Source: Gonatopus flavifemur (Eukaryota > Arthropoda > Insecta > Hymenoptera > Dryinidae). From it: a stretch of DNA of 64,000 nt. Position numbers and translations under genes: made by a program. The stretch lies in assembly GCA_018340375.1 (NCBI GenBank), contig JAFFJZ010000003.1:49259006-49323005 (forward strand). The letters run 5' to 3'. Below the pieces are notes generated by a model, which made no database searches, had not been told where the DNA came from, and was given only the letters and a program-made list of their open reading frames with translations. Shown here piece by piece: positions 1 to 10,005 of the stretch (its first letter is position 1; each line of letters starts with the position of its first letter).

Positions 1-505
1 GCTCACCTGAGCACTTGAAAGCTTCCGATTTATCAAGGTTTCATCAATATCAAAAGGGGCGCAGTGACCGAAAAATGCAAAAATACTTTTAAAAATCGAA
101 TTTCTATGTGAAATATTCCTCCCGCATGAATGAAAGTATTTTTATCGTAAAATTCAGAAAAAATTCCAACAATATCAATAATGACATATTTTCATTGAAT
201 GGAATTAATGAGGATGATGATTTTTCGAAAAAACGCAGATCAAAAAAATCTTGAAAGTTTAAACCCCTGTACCACGAAAACCTGACTTCCTAGAAACCTG
301 GTGTTGACACAATTTGAAGATGGTTGATCACTGGTACAACAAATTCATGGAATTCCATCAACATTGATGAGATTGAAATTTTCAGGTGGGAACACTTGGC
401 GAATTTTACCCCATATTCAGCACATCAAATTACCTCTGAAAAACATAAAAAATTTTGTTTCCCAGGGTGGTCCCTTGAGGGAATAGTTCCGCCCTCTAAA
501 GGTTA
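1..505. other. Unassigned AT-rich sequence
   Basis: I see no gene, terminal repeat or tandem array here. The only longer open frame (324-506) has no recognisable motif. The stretch lies just outside the left boundary of the giant inverted repeat that starts near 506, so it may be the flank of that structure. Confidence 0.4.
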
Positions 506-1408
506 ATCGAATATCAATTATTGATTTAAAATCGATGGCCATTTTTCTTCTCATTATATTTGTGATACTTGATTTGAATAGATGTGATTCAGTGTAAAAT
601 ATTAGTGATCTGGAACATGAAAGGAGTACATCTTAGTGAACAATATTCATGAATACACATATGAATATATATTAGTACGTGAAAAAAATGGCGATCAATT
701 TTGAATTGATAATTGATATCTAATTAATAAAAAGATATACTTCTGCATATAACAGCCTTGATGGTTAGTTATTGATAAAGAAATTTTATAAAATAATAGT
801 GGATATAATTTTATTTTGCTAGAGCAGAACTATAGTGATAACTATCGTGTTGTATAGTGCTCTTAAAAGAGAAAATTTCATAAAAAATGAGATTCAATGA
901 ACATCTGGGGCTTACATTGTCATTCTGTCATAACAGTATTGTGAATGTAGGTTTACTACCGTAAAGAATTTCTGATAATCATCAATTCATATGATCATTG
1001 TAGAATCTAAATAAACGAGTGATCAAATGTCCAATAATCTATCATTATAGAATTACCTTATTGCTCTTCAACTGTACTAGTGAATACTTATCAATTCTTG
1101 GCCTTGTGTTTCATTCATTTGAATCCACAATACTTGAATGGAGGAATGTCTATGTAATATATTGAATGGAAGCACGTAATGAGATGGATGGTAAACTGAT
1201 GTTTTTTCAAGCAATATTACGTTTGAGTTTTATCTTGTGTCAAATTTATCAATGTTATGACATATATAGGTTATGTCAATCGAGAGATCTTTCATATGAC
1301 GTGTTGAGAATATACAACTGTAAAAATACAGTCTCTTCATAATAGTTAATCAGGATCAATCGTATATAAGAGTAAACTGAATGAATAAAAATGATAATTG
1401 AGAATGGA

Positions 1409-1615
1409 CCCTGAAGGAACAGACAACATGAAATTTTCTGCAAAATTTATGCAAACAACAGAATGATTGAAATTTCATTCAAAATTTGCACGAAATTTCA
1501 TGCTTGCCGCGTCCGCAGATTTGCAGCTACAAATTGCACAAAATTTGATGAAACTTTCATAAAGCTTTGAACAAATTTTAATCAAACACATGCGTCCTCA
1601 TTTGTTCCTTCAGGG
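1409..1615. mobile_element. Short MITE, TIR CCCTGAAGGAACA
   Basis: The ends read CCCTGAAGGAACA and TGTTCCTTCAGGG, and the interior is AT-rich with no coding capacity. The opposite arm (about 8395-8420) is uninterrupted at the equivalent place, so the 207 bp between the ends is an insertion. The target duplication is 2-3 bp (GA or GGA, ambiguous by one base). The superfamily is not clear; a 3-bp duplication would suit PIF/Harbinger-like non-autonomous elements. Confidence 0.8.
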
Positions 1616-1751
1616 GAGATATTTGAAAATGGATATTCAAGGATAGTCATTTGTAAGTAAAGATGGTCACAAAAAGAGATATTTAGATATAGACTTAATC
1701 AGCAATAGAGAGATGTAGAACAGAGTTCTCGCTTTGCCCTATTTTTGAATA

Positions 1752-2675
1752 CAGTGGGTGGTCAAATTATTAGGCCACAATTGAGATTATTGAGATTACT
1801 CCAAAGTTGAATATCTCAGTGAAAAATTATCGTAAGGAAACAAATGAATACGCAATTTCAAGGGCAAAGTCTACTCTTTGAGCATCATTTGACCTCTTTG
1901 GTCTATCATGTTTGCCCGACAACCTACATCGCATTAAGTATGAGCATTTTGCTCGATATTTCCTCAGTTTTTCAAACAGAAGGAGCTCGCAGGAAGATTA
2001 AAACATGGGAACACGAAAATAAACATTTTGTAGAGAATTTCCTCAGCTCCAAAACGCTTTTTTTATTTTCCTGGTAGAGTCATTTTCAGCGGAGTTATGT
2101 CATGTTTTATGACTTGTAATTTTGAGACGGTTAAGGGAACAAAAAATTTCCTTGGAGGAAAAAGTTTAGTTTTGCTATGTATTATACGAAAAAAAAATAC
2201 TTCGAGAGGTTTTTGATTGCTTTCAAAAGTATTTTCTGCGTATAATACATCTTAAAACAAAACTTTTTCCTCCAAGGAAATTTTTTGTTCCCTTAACCGT
2301 CTCAAAATTACAAGTCATAAAACATGACATAACTCCGCTGAAAATGACTCTACCAGGAAAATAAAAAAAGCGTTTTGGAGCTGAGGAAATTCTCTACAAA
2401 ATGTTTATTTTCGTGTTCCCATGTTTTAATCTTCCTGCGAGCTCCTTCTGTTTGAAAAACTGAGGAAATATCGAGCAAAATGCTCATACTTAATGCGATG
2501 TAGGTTGTCGGGCAAACATGATAGACCAAAGAGGTCAAATGATGCTCAAAGAGTAGACTTTGCCCTTGAAATTGCGTATTCATTTGTTTCCTTACGATAA
2601 TTTTTCACTGAGATATTCAACTTTGGAGTAATCTCAATAATCTCAATTGTGGCCTAATAATTTGGCCACCCACTG
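1752..2675. mobile_element. 924-bp foldback element of Tc1/mariner type
   Basis: Two arms of about 440 bp (1752-2190 and 2231-2675) are near-perfect reverse complements, so the same 77-residue open frame appears on both strands. The ends read CAGTGGGTGGTC and its complement and are flanked by TA on both sides (1750-1751 and 2676-2677). The other large arm keeps the unoccupied site near 8270. TA duplication and CAG-type ends fit Tc1/mariner non-autonomous elements. The open frames in the arms are a by-product of the palindrome and I do not call them genes. High arm identity suggests recent formation or gene conversion. Confidence 0.9.
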
Positions 2676-3004
2676 TATGTATTCTCAGATATCTCTACTT
2701 TGATATAACTTTATTCTCAAATCCATCTACTTATAATTACTTCTTGTTACTTATCAGTGTTTGTGATTGTAGTTTGGTTGATGTGATACTCTTCGTTACC
2801 TAATTGGTAATTGAATATAGCGTTGATGAATAGCTAAGTTCGTTTACCGATGTCCCAAGTTACCCCAACTCGCTCCAAGTATTTTGGATTCGCTACTTCC
2901 AGTTTAAGCAACGAAATGATTGATTTGGTACAAGTTGGAGCAACTCAGAGCACGTAGAACGAACGAACCTATTCATCGTCCCAGAGATGTGCGAGATGTA
3001 TGTA

Positions 3005-3126
3005 AAGCTGACATTTCATGGGGCGTCGAGCGGCAGCGTCAACATTGGAAGAAAAAAGAGAACCGATCGGACCTCCCTTTTCTTCCAATGTTGACGCTGC
3101 CGCTCGACGCCCCATGAAATGTCAGC
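3005..3126. mobile_element. 122-bp palindromic MITE, GTA duplication
   Basis: Arms of about 50 bp (from AAGCTGACATTTCATGGGGC to its complement) flank a short AG-rich loop. GTA stands on both sides (3002-3004 and 3127-3129). The opposite large arm reads through this position with a single GTA near 8090, so the boundaries are set by an empty site. Confidence 0.88.
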
Positions 3127-3221
3127 GTAATGTCTGGTCTTGTAATCTTCTTCGCCGCAGAAGAAAATTCAGCGAGAACTTCAAGTCTTTCTCAAAAACC
3201 GTCTTGGTTAAGAATTATGGG

Positions 3222-3693
3222 GCTCGGTGCCGAATCAACGAAAAAAAATTCACTAGCAGTATGAAGTTGTCATTTTGTTGCAAGTATGAAATGAAATTAG
3301 TCATAGATCATTGATTAAATTAAACGAAAATTCTTTATGTTAACCTATTCACTGCACCCGTTTATTACAGTAGACATGTAATTCATCATTCTAATAAAAT
3401 TATTAATGATCTTCCTAATCGATCGGTACAATCAAACTGTTTCAAACGTCTGTAGAGAACGAAAATCGGTTTGTTGTTATCATAAACATAACCATACCAT
3501 AATCATAAACATAACAAAGGGGAATTAAGCTTACCGTGGGGTTGTGTTAGCAAATCAATGTTTTTTACTTTTCGTTTAATTTAATCAATGATCTATGACT
3601 AATTTCATTTCATACTGCAACAAAATGACAACTTCATACTGCTAGTAAATTTTTTTTCGTTGATTTGGTTTTTCGTTGATTCGGCACCGACCC
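3222..3693. mobile_element. 472-bp element with 8-9 bp target duplication
   Basis: AATTATGGG is present at 3213-3221 and 3694-3702, and only once in the opposite arm (near 8000). The ends are inverted repeats: the left arm from 3222 begins CTCGGTGCCGAATCAACG and matches 3565-3690 in reverse, with a small extra duplication near 3661-3680. There is no coding capacity. An 8-9 bp duplication points to hAT-like or related transposases, but the termini are not the usual hAT CAGGG form, so the family is open. Confidence 0.82.
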
Positions 3694-4263
3694 AATTATG
3701 GGTCGTGAACCCTGTAACAGAATGTCAACCTTCAGTTCATCTCGAAAAAATTTGTGTTCATTCGTGATGCACGTTTCAAAGACTCAAATGATATGTACCT
3801 TGATTGTTAGACGAAAAAAACCGACGCATTATCGACGAGGTTAGTAATTCCACGTCGTTAATCCTGTAACAAAACATGATATTATAATTGAAAATCACGG
3901 AAATACTTTCATTATTTTGGAATGCGTATTTCCAAGATTCACATGGGATGTACCTTGATTGTTGGATGAAAGATGCAGAAATGGATTAAAATCGATGACA
4001 AATAGAATAATTACAGCTTGGTGTGGCGTGGGCACATGGACGACTTGGTCTTGGTGAAAGCAACGGCGCCTTGGGAAATTTTTTAAAATAAGTTTTCAAA
4101 AATATTATTCCATTTAAGTCACATTGATTTTATTGAACATTTTTCGTCTTAAATTAATTGATTGAAATCGACGTGGAGTTGGATGAATTGCAGCTTAGTA
4201 TGGCGTGGTAATCATGGACAGCTTAGTCTTAGCGTCCCCTAAGATCCCTCGGAAATGCCACCC

Positions 4264-4410
4264 ATGGGTGCTTCCGACTTCCGACACCGAGGGAGTAGAG
4301 GGGATTGGTGATCTTCTAACCAATCAAAAATTAGGGGATTCTCTTTCAATTTCTCAATTGGTTCAAAGATAACCCACTCTACTCTACTCCTTCGGTGTCA
4401 GGAGCGCCCC
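4264..4410. mobile_element. Palindromic MITE
   Basis: About 50-bp arms around CTTCCGACACCGAGGGAGTA and TACTCCTTCGGTGTC pair with each other; the loop is AT-rich. It abuts the inner end of the giant left arm and opens the nested MITE stack. No target duplication was found. Confidence 0.6.
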
Positions 4411-4427
4411 CTGAAAAAGATGCCCAA

Positions 4428-4983
4428 AGGCCTACACACACAAGCTACGTAAACGGTAGAGTGTCGCAGTCCCGAAGATTCATTTTCTCGAAGGTCCGAT
4501 GCACCGAATTGCAGAATCCCGAAGGGGCACAGTCCCGAAAGATTTTCAGTAACTTTGAATAAAATTGTTAGATGACTAGTAACGTCTAGGAATAATTCGG
4601 GGCTGTGCACCTTCGGGATTCTGCAATTCGGTACATCGGACTTTCGGGGAAATGAACCTTCGGGACTGCGACACTCTACCTGCATAAACGTATGACGGAT
4701 GCGCAGAAACCGTATACGAGATCTGCGCAGCCTCTCCTTCCTCACGTTCACGCTTACTTACCATTATGGTCTGTCTACATAGACAGAAAAACGTAGAACG
4801 TAGACGTATACCGCTGCACAGATCTCGTATACGGTTTTTGCGCATCCGTTCTTACGTTTACGTTAGTTGTGTAGACAGACCAATAGACAGAAAAACGGAG
4901 AACGTTGACGTAAACGGCTGCGCAGATCTCGTACACGGTTTCTGCGCATCCGTTCTTACGTTTACGTAGTTTGTGTGTAGGCC
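4428..4983. mobile_element. MITE with TIR GGCCTACACACAAGCTACGTAAACG-like, interrupted
   Basis: The ends at 4428-4455 and 4955-4983 are inverted versions of the same sequence (GGCCTACACACA...TACGTAAACG). The interior has several internal copies of a CTGCGCAGATCTCGTATACGG module. A separate palindrome (4455-4680) is inserted near its left end. The same terminal family occurs at 6884-7280, so it is a dispersed family and not a local hairpin only. Confidence 0.7.
4455..4680. mobile_element. Nested 226-bp palindromic MITE
   Basis: The ends read GGTAGAGTGTCGCAGTCCCG and its complement, with arms of about 90 bp rich in TCCCGAAGG words. It lies inside the 4428-4983 element, splitting its left terminal repeat, which orders the two insertions. 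Confidence 0.75.
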
Positions 4984-5042
4984 TTTGGGCTTCCCTCCCA
5001 TGGATTGAAATTTCCGAGGAATCTTCGGGGACGTTGACACCA

Positions 5043-5167
5043 AAGCTGAGACTTTATGCTGGCGTTTTTGACGCGGCGGCACATTAGTTGAAAGAAGAGA
5101 TCCTGTCATTTTTCCTTTATTATCCAATGATCGCCACGTCACAAACGCCAGCATGAAATCTCAGCTT
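5043..5167. mobile_element. Small palindromic MITE
   Basis: AAGCTGAGACTTTATGCTGG at the left pairs with the sequence ending AAATCTCAGCTT at the right. Flanking sequence on both sides (CCATGGATTGAAATTTCC and GGAAATCCATG) is itself inversely related, so a larger palindrome of about 4990-5210 probably hosts it. Confidence 0.6.
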
Positions 5168-5288
5168 GAGCCAAAGGGTGCTGCCACTCCATTGGAAATC
5201 CATGCAGGGAGTTTTAGTTCTCGAACAATGAGATTTATGAAACTCGTTCCGTTCCGTGAACAATTCCGATGTACGTAAAATAATAGGC

Positions 5289-5429
5289 CTTAGGCCCGTG
5301 TCACATGGGGCTGAAAGAGGGCGGAAAGCGGAACGTGTAACCTTTGATTGAAGAGAGAGCCAAATATTCCCCTCTCTCTTCAACAAAGAGTTCCGCGTTT
5401 TGTCAGCTCCATGTGACACGGGCCTTAGG
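5289..5429. mobile_element. Palindromic MITE, TIR AGGCCCGTGTCACATGG
   Basis: The ends are AGGCCCGTGTCACATGG and CCATGTGACACGGGCCT. The interior is an imperfect hairpin with GGCGGAAAGCGGAAC near the left end. It is the same family as 5589-5748, with the 5427-5591 element between the two. Confidence 0.75.
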
Positions 5430-5591
5430 CTGGCCTCCCATGAACCGGAATTCGTTCCGGCGGAATGAAAATTGAACCAACGCACAATCTTTTGTAAATT
5501 TCTTGTGGAACACTCTAAAAGAAATAGTGGAAGCGATTGGTTTAAAGTCATTACGCTGGAACGAATTCCGATCCATGGGAGGTTAGCCTTA
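5427..5591. mobile_element. Palindromic MITE, TIR GGAATTCGTTCC type
   Basis: Inverted ends contain CCTCCCATGAACCGGAATTC on the left and GAATTCCGATCCATGGGAGG on the right. It is contiguous with related elements on both sides; TTAGG/CCTAA words are shared at each junction, so exact limits are uncertain by a few bases. Confidence 0.65.
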
Positions 5592-5748
5592 GGCCCGCGT
5601 CACATGGCGATGAAAAAGAGCGGAAAGCAGAACGCGGAACCCTAAGGCCTTAGTTAAAGAGAGTGGCAAATGTTCACCTCTCCCTTCAACTAAGAGTTCC
5701 GCGTTCTGCTTTCCGCCCTTTTTCAGCTCCATGTGACGCGGGCCTTAC
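5589..5748. mobile_element. Second copy of the AGGCCCG(T/C)GTCACATGG MITE
   Basis: The ends AGGCCCGCGTCACATGG and CCATGTGACGCGGGCCT match the 5289-5429 family with a single consistent change. The interior hairpin again has the GGAAAGCAGAACGCGGAAC module. Confidence 0.75.
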
Positions 5749-5766
5749 GGTGAATGTGAAAACGGT

Positions 5767-6000
5767 GGGGATATCCCGAAATGATAATGTCCCGAAGCAC
5801 GGTTGGTCCAAAATTTTTTTCCCCGAAAGTTCAATATCCCGATTATTTTTGGTCCAATTGTATTACTTATTTTTCATGAATTCCAACAGACGTACCAATC
5901 ACAATTTTTCGGAACGACGCAATTTCGGGATTTAACTCTTCGGGGTACAAAATCTCCGACCAACCGTGCTTCGGGACATCGTCATTTCGGGATATCCGGG
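5767..6000. mobile_element. Palindromic MITE with TCCCGAAG-rich arms
   Basis: Left GGGATATCCCGAAATGATAA pairs with right TCATTTCGGGATATCC; the arms also share GTCCCGAAGCACGGTTGGT. Arm words resemble those of 4455-4680 and 6041-6214, suggesting one superfamily. Confidence 0.68.
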
Positions 6001-6040
6001 CCCTACCATGGAAACATTCATGGTGAATGCGTCACAGTGG

Positions 6041-6214
6041 TAGACGCCTGTTGGCCCGAAATTGAAAATCCCGAACGACAGTAACGTCGTAATAGTCATG
6101 TGCGAATGTGATAAAATGTCACCAAAACTTTTCTGAGATTGCTCTCGTTCGGGGTTTCAGATTTCGGGCCAACGGTGCTTCGGGCTAACGGACTTTCGGG
6201 CCAACAGGGGTCTA
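6041..6214. mobile_element. Palindromic MITE nested in an older hairpin
   Basis: TAGACGCCTGTTGGCCCG at the left pairs with CGGGCCAACAGGGGTCTA at the right. The flanks outside it (GCGTCACAGTGG and CCCGTCACAGTT, GGAAACAT and ATGTTTCC) suggest that it sits inside an older element spanning roughly 6005-6245. Confidence 0.6.
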
Positions 6215-6424
6215 CCCGTCACAGTTGCTGTAACTGGATATGTTTCCACCGTACCGAAATGGAATGGAAGTGAAATGAGATCATCAAATCGCTGTGAAGT
6301 TATGAAGAGAATGTGAGAAGTTTTCTATTATAAAATTAAATATGATTTGATAATCTCACTCTTATTTAATTCCGGTATGGTGCAAAAAAAGCAATGTTTT
6401 CTCCTCCCCGTGTACTGTTGTCAT

Positions 6425-6720
6425 GGATTTCGTTCAGCTGAAAATTCTTCAGTGAGAGGGCGCAATGATCCCGCATTGTTCGTCGAATGAAAATCCATCA
6501 TTGTACAATAAAGATCGAAATTCATGGTAGCGACTGTCACTAGCGACACCATTAAGAGAAAGGAGAGGGAGGATGTTTTCAACTCGAATCTCTTTTTTTT
6601 TCTAATGGTGTCGCTAGCGACAATTGCTCCATGAATTTCCAGCCTAATAATTTTCATTCGACAAACTATGCGCGTTCGTTTCGTCCTCTCACTAGAATAT
6701 TCTCAGCTGAACTGAATCCT
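6425..6720. mobile_element. Palindromic MITE with second palindrome inside
   Basis: Outer arms (GGATTTCGTTCAGCTGAAAA on the left, CTCAGCTGAACTGAATCC on the right) carry TGAGAGG and CGAATGAAAA words in inverted order. A younger hairpin at about 6518-6643, with TAGCGACACCATTA and TAATGGTGTCGCTA near its centre, lies within it. Confidence 0.65.
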
Positions 6721-6756
6721 AATAAAGTTACAGCCCCCTGCTAAGAGCCTATCCAC

Positions 6757-6880
6757 AGTTGCCAGAAGAAGTAGCCCAAACTTTAATCATTGGTGAATTC
6801 TTATGGAATTGAGGATACGGTGGGGTGGTTATACAAGAGGCATCGAATCATCACAGTTGGGCCACTTTTTCTGGCACCTC
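6757..6880. mobile_element. Degenerate palindromic MITE
   Basis: AGTTGCCAGAAGAAGTAGCCC at the left pairs imperfectly with GGGCCACTTTTTCTGGCA at the right. The arms are short and divergent, so this is a weaker call than its neighbours. Confidence 0.45.
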
Positions 6881-6883
6881 TGG

Positions 6884-7280
6884 CCTAGACACACAAATCA
6901 CGTAAATGTAAACGTAAAGAACGGAAGACTGCGGAGGTCTCGTATACGGCAGGGAGCTTCAACTCTATAAGAAATACTTTTATGATTATTCTAGTTGAGT
7001 TCCAATCCTTCAGTGCGGCGGTGCCAGTGTTCCCCAATCGAGACGACTGTGCTGCCCTTACTCTCAAAATATATAAACTAACGCAATATAACCGCCACAT
7101 TGTATATTTTGAGAGTGAGGGCAGCACAGTCGTCTCGATTGGAGAACACAGGCACCGCCACACTAAAGGATTGGAACTAAACTAAAATAATCATAACAGT
7201 ATTTCTTATAGAGTTGAAGCCCCCTGGTATACGGTTTCTGCGCATCCCTTCTCACGTTTACGTAGCTTGTGTGTCTAGAC
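6884..7280. mobile_element. Second GGCCTA..ACGTAAACG MITE, interrupted
   Basis: The ends GGCCTAGACACACAAATCACG and CGTAGCTTGTGTGTCTAGACC match the family at 4428-4983. The CTCGTATACGG/GTATACGG interior is split by the 6950-7226 insertion. It abuts the giant right arm that begins near 7275. Confidence 0.7.
6950..7226. mobile_element. Nested MITE with further inner palindrome
   Basis: The ends CAGGGAGCTTCAACTCTATA and TATAGAGTTGAAGCCCCCTG pair, and the arms continue through AAGAAATAC. Inside, about 6999-7177, is a second long hairpin (TCCAATCCTTCAGTGCGG against its complement, with a TATATTTTGAGAGT core). Three layers are visible here. Confidence 0.75.
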
Positions 7281-8771
7281 CTCAAGCTGTCCATGATTGC
7301 CACGCCATACCAAGCTCGAATTCATCCAAATTTACATGGATTCTAGTTCATTAATTTGGGCCGAGAAAGTTCAATAAACTCAGTGTGGGACCGTCCATAA
7401 ATTACGTAACGCTTTTCCTTCTGTCGTTCTTTCTTGCACCAACTTCAGACATGATGAGTGAGATAGAGAAAGATATAGTCAATAGCGTTACGTAATTTAT
7501 GGACAATCCCTGTGATTTAAATCGAATAATATTTTTGAAAATTTATTTTTAAAAATTTCCCAAGGTGCTGTTCCTTTCACCAAGACCAGGTGCGATTTAT
7601 TCGACTTTTCATCAGTTTTAATCCGCTTTTGCATCCTTCATCCTACCATCAAGGTACATCCCATTTGAAGCTGGCAAATATGCATTCTAAAATACTAAAG
7701 GTATTTCCGTGATTTTCAACTAAAATTTGATGTTCTGTTGCAGGATTAACGACGCGTAATTCCTAACCTCGTCGGTAATTCGTCGGGTTTCTTCTGTGAT
7801 AAGATAAAATACAAGGCCAGACACTACAGGCACCTTGCACATCTCTGGGATAATTCATCAACCAGCAAATGTTCAATTCGTCCAACAATAAAGTGACATG
7901 TCATTTGACTTTTTGGAACGTGCATGACGAATGAACACAAGTGTTTTCGAGATGGACTAGAGGTGGACATTCTGTTACAGGTTTCACGACCCATAATTCT
8001 TAATCGAGACGGTATATGGGGAAGACTTACAGTTCTTGCTGAATTTGTTATTTCCTTCTGCGGCAAGGGAGATTACAAGGCCAGACACTACATATATCTC
8101 GTACATCTCTGGGACGTTTGATCATCAACACTATATTCAATTACCAATTAGGTGACGAAGAGTATCACATTAACCAAACTACAATCACGAACACTGATAA
8201 GTAACAAGAGGTAAATTATGAGTAGATGGATTTGAGAATAAAGTTATATTAAAGTAGAGATATCTGAGAATGCATATTCATGAATAGGGCAAAGCGAGAA
8301 CTGTTCTTCATCCCCCTATTGCTAATCAAGTTCATGTCTGAATATCTCCTCTCTTTGTCACTATCACAAATGAATATCCTTGAATATCTATTTTCAAATG
8401 TCTCCATTCTCAACTATCATTTTTATTCATTTAGTCTGCTCTTATATACGATTGATCCTGATTAACTATTGTGAAGTAACTGTATTTCACAGTTCTATAT
8501 TCTCAACACGTCAAATGAAAGATCACTCGATTGAGATAACCTATATTTGTCATAACATTAATAAATTTGACACGAGATGAAATTCAAATTCCAAATATGC
8601 TCAAAAAAACATCAGTTCACCATCCATGTTATTACATGCTTGTATTCAATATATTACATACATATTTCTCCATAAAAGTATTGTGGATTCAAATGAATGA
8701 AACACAAGGTCACGAATTGATGAGTACACCTAGTAATATGTATTTATATGTATTATGTATTCATAAATATT
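7275..8771. repeat. Right arm of giant inverted repeat, proximal part
   Basis: Reverse complement of the left arm (506-4230), from AGCTGTCCATGATTGCCACG near 7285 outward. It preserves the empty sites of the four left-arm insertions and itself carries the 7387-7510 MITE. Its distal end is cut by the Gypsy element and resumes at 13357. It lacks the part of the left arm at about 690-1070. Confidence 0.8.
7387..7510. mobile_element. 124-bp MITE, TIR GGGACCGTCCATAAATTACG
   Basis: Ends GGGACCGTCCATAAATTACG and its near complement ending GGACAATCCC; TGT occurs on both sides (7384-7386 and 7511-7513). The left giant arm reads through this site near 4125, so the insertion postdates the inverted duplication. 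To my knowledge, MITEs with this CCATAAATTACGT terminus are widespread in insects. Confidence 0.88.
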
Positions 8772-8944
8772 TGTTACGATGGAGCGCGTGAGCGCCACCT
8801 ATAAGCATGATCAGTGGCAGTTGCCACCCAGTAGTCAGTTGACGCCTACGCGCTCGTACACGCTCCAACGTACTGGGCCTTAATATATAAATGTATTCCG
8901 TATTATACTTCATTCTCCCGTTCCCGGTATCAACTCATATAACA
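8772..8944 (+). repeat. 5' LTR of Gypsy element
   Basis: Runs from TGTTACGATGGAGCGCG to ATATAACA, 173 bp, with short TGTTA/TAACA inverted ends. It lacks an 18-bp segment present in the 3' LTR and differs by several substitutions, so the insertion is not recent, or the LTRs have recombined. Confidence 0.93.
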
Positions 8945-8962
8945 TGGTGTTAGAAGTGTAAC
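8945..8962 (+). promoter_or_regulatory. Primer-binding site, probably tRNA-Leu
   Basis: TGGTGTTAGAAGTG directly follows the 5' LTR. It matches the complement of the 3' end of animal tRNA-Leu (ending CACTTCTGACACCA) with one mismatch. Confidence 0.7.
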
Positions 8963-9054
8963 GTTGGATAGAGTTCTCGTTCGAGAAATCAGTATGAATT
9001 CGTCAAAATTCGTTGCGACGATTGTAACGGTTTGAGTCGAGTGAGGCGTTCAAA

Positions 9055-10005
9055 ATGGCGGACGTTCAAGAAACAAGCACGACAACAGTTCTTCCACCGA
9101 AAGAGTTCAACTTCGATAAACCTGAGTTATGGTCTCTGTGGCTTAAGCGTTTCGAGAGGTACATCTCGATAGCAAGCCTTGCAAATAAAACGGACAAGGA
9201 AAAAATCGACGTGTTGTGTTATGCTATGGGAGAGAAATCCGAGGAGATTTTAGTTCAACTCATACCGCAAATGGAAGCTGCTACAACGTTTAATACGGTG
9301 AAAGAGAAGTTCACCACATATTTTTCACCGAAGAAGAATATTGTTTTCGAACATTTCAAATTCAATTCACGTGTGCAGCAACCAGGTGGAAGTGTCGACA
9401 CCTTTGTGACGTCATCATATTCGTTAGCCGAAACATGTGATTACGGTGTGTTGGAAGATCAGTTAATACGTGACCGTATCGTGATTGGTGTGCGTGACTC
9501 TCGTACTTCAGAACGTCTCCAGTTAACAACAGATCTAACTGTGGAAAAAGCGTTAGACATTGCTCGCCAAACTGAAATTCAAGCGAAAGAGGGTAAAAAT
9601 TTGAGATGTGAACATCACGTGGAGGTGAATAAGATTTTTCAAAATAAAAGTGTACCTCAAACAAAAAATTCTAAGGTGGTGAAAAATAAAGTGGGCAATA
9701 GCAATCAACAAGGAAAAGCCCAGGGTAATAGATGTGGACTCAATAAACACGAGGATCATCTAAAGTGCCCTGCGTTGAAATCCAGATGTCGCAGCTGCAA
9801 GAGAGTCGGGCATTGGGATAGAGTTTGTCGTTCGAAACACGTACATTACGTCAATCACCAAGGAGACAACCAGGACTTCACTGACTACGCATTTCTCGGA
9901 GCATTATGCGGCAAAACAAACAAAATGGACGATTTTACCTTATATATAAATATTCGTGAGTTTTCGAATTCCATAAAGTTTACGGTAGATTCAGGGCGGA
10001 TATAA
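9055..10005 (+). CDS. Gypsy gag polyprotein
   Basis: 316 codons. It encodes the structural protein that would package element RNA in the cytoplasm. The N-terminal two-thirds is helical gag-like sequence. A cysteine-rich region lies near residues 225-265, with a canonical CX2CX4HX4C zinc knuckle (CRSCKRVGHWDRVC). The frame runs into the start of protease (FTVDSG) and then stops because of a one-base loss in a G run just after the aspartate-serine-glycine active-site triplet. The start at 9055 is the first ATG after the primer-binding site in this frame and gives a normal gag length. Confidence 0.88.
   Translation: MADVQETSTTTVLPPKEFNFDKPELWSLWLKRFERYISIASLANKTDKEKIDVLCYAMGEKSEEILVQLIPQMEAATTFNTVKEKFTTYFSPKKNIVFEHFKFNSRVQQPGGSVDTFVTSSYSLAETCDYGVLEDQLIRDRIVIGVRDSRTSERLQLTTDLTVEKALDIARQTEIQAKEGKNLRCEHHVEVNKIFQNKSVPQTKNSKVVKNKVGNSNQQGKAQGNRCGLNKHEDHLKCPALKSRCRSCKRVGHWDRVCRSKHVHYVNHQGDNQDFTDYAFLGALCGKTNKMDDFTLYINIREFSNSIKFTVDSGRI

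Larger units (their letters stand above)
506..4230. repeat. Left arm of giant inverted repeat
   Basis: This segment matches, in reverse complement, 7275-8771 plus 13357-13502. Anchors include the Spel-out around 2690-2820 against 8131-8275, 3760-3960 against 7640-7800, and 4020-4220 against 7285-7600. The arm is longer than its partner because four elements have inserted in it (1409-1615, 1752-2675, 3005-3126, 3222-3693) and because the partner lacks the equivalent of about 690-1070. Identity looks moderate, with many substitutions and small indels, so the duplication is old. The arm has no credible coding region. Its basic sequence, with repeated GATATTTGAGAATAGAG-like words, recurs at 13500-14480 and 22420-22560. 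Confidence 0.8.

Noticed and set aside
1844..2583. Identical 77-residue open frames on opposite strands
   Set aside because: They are the same arm sequence of the 1752-2675 foldback read twice; the frame has no protein motif and no conservation argument.
5120..5551. 143-codon minus-strand frame
   Set aside because: It crosses three separate palindromic MITEs, so it cannot be a conserved gene; no motif is present.
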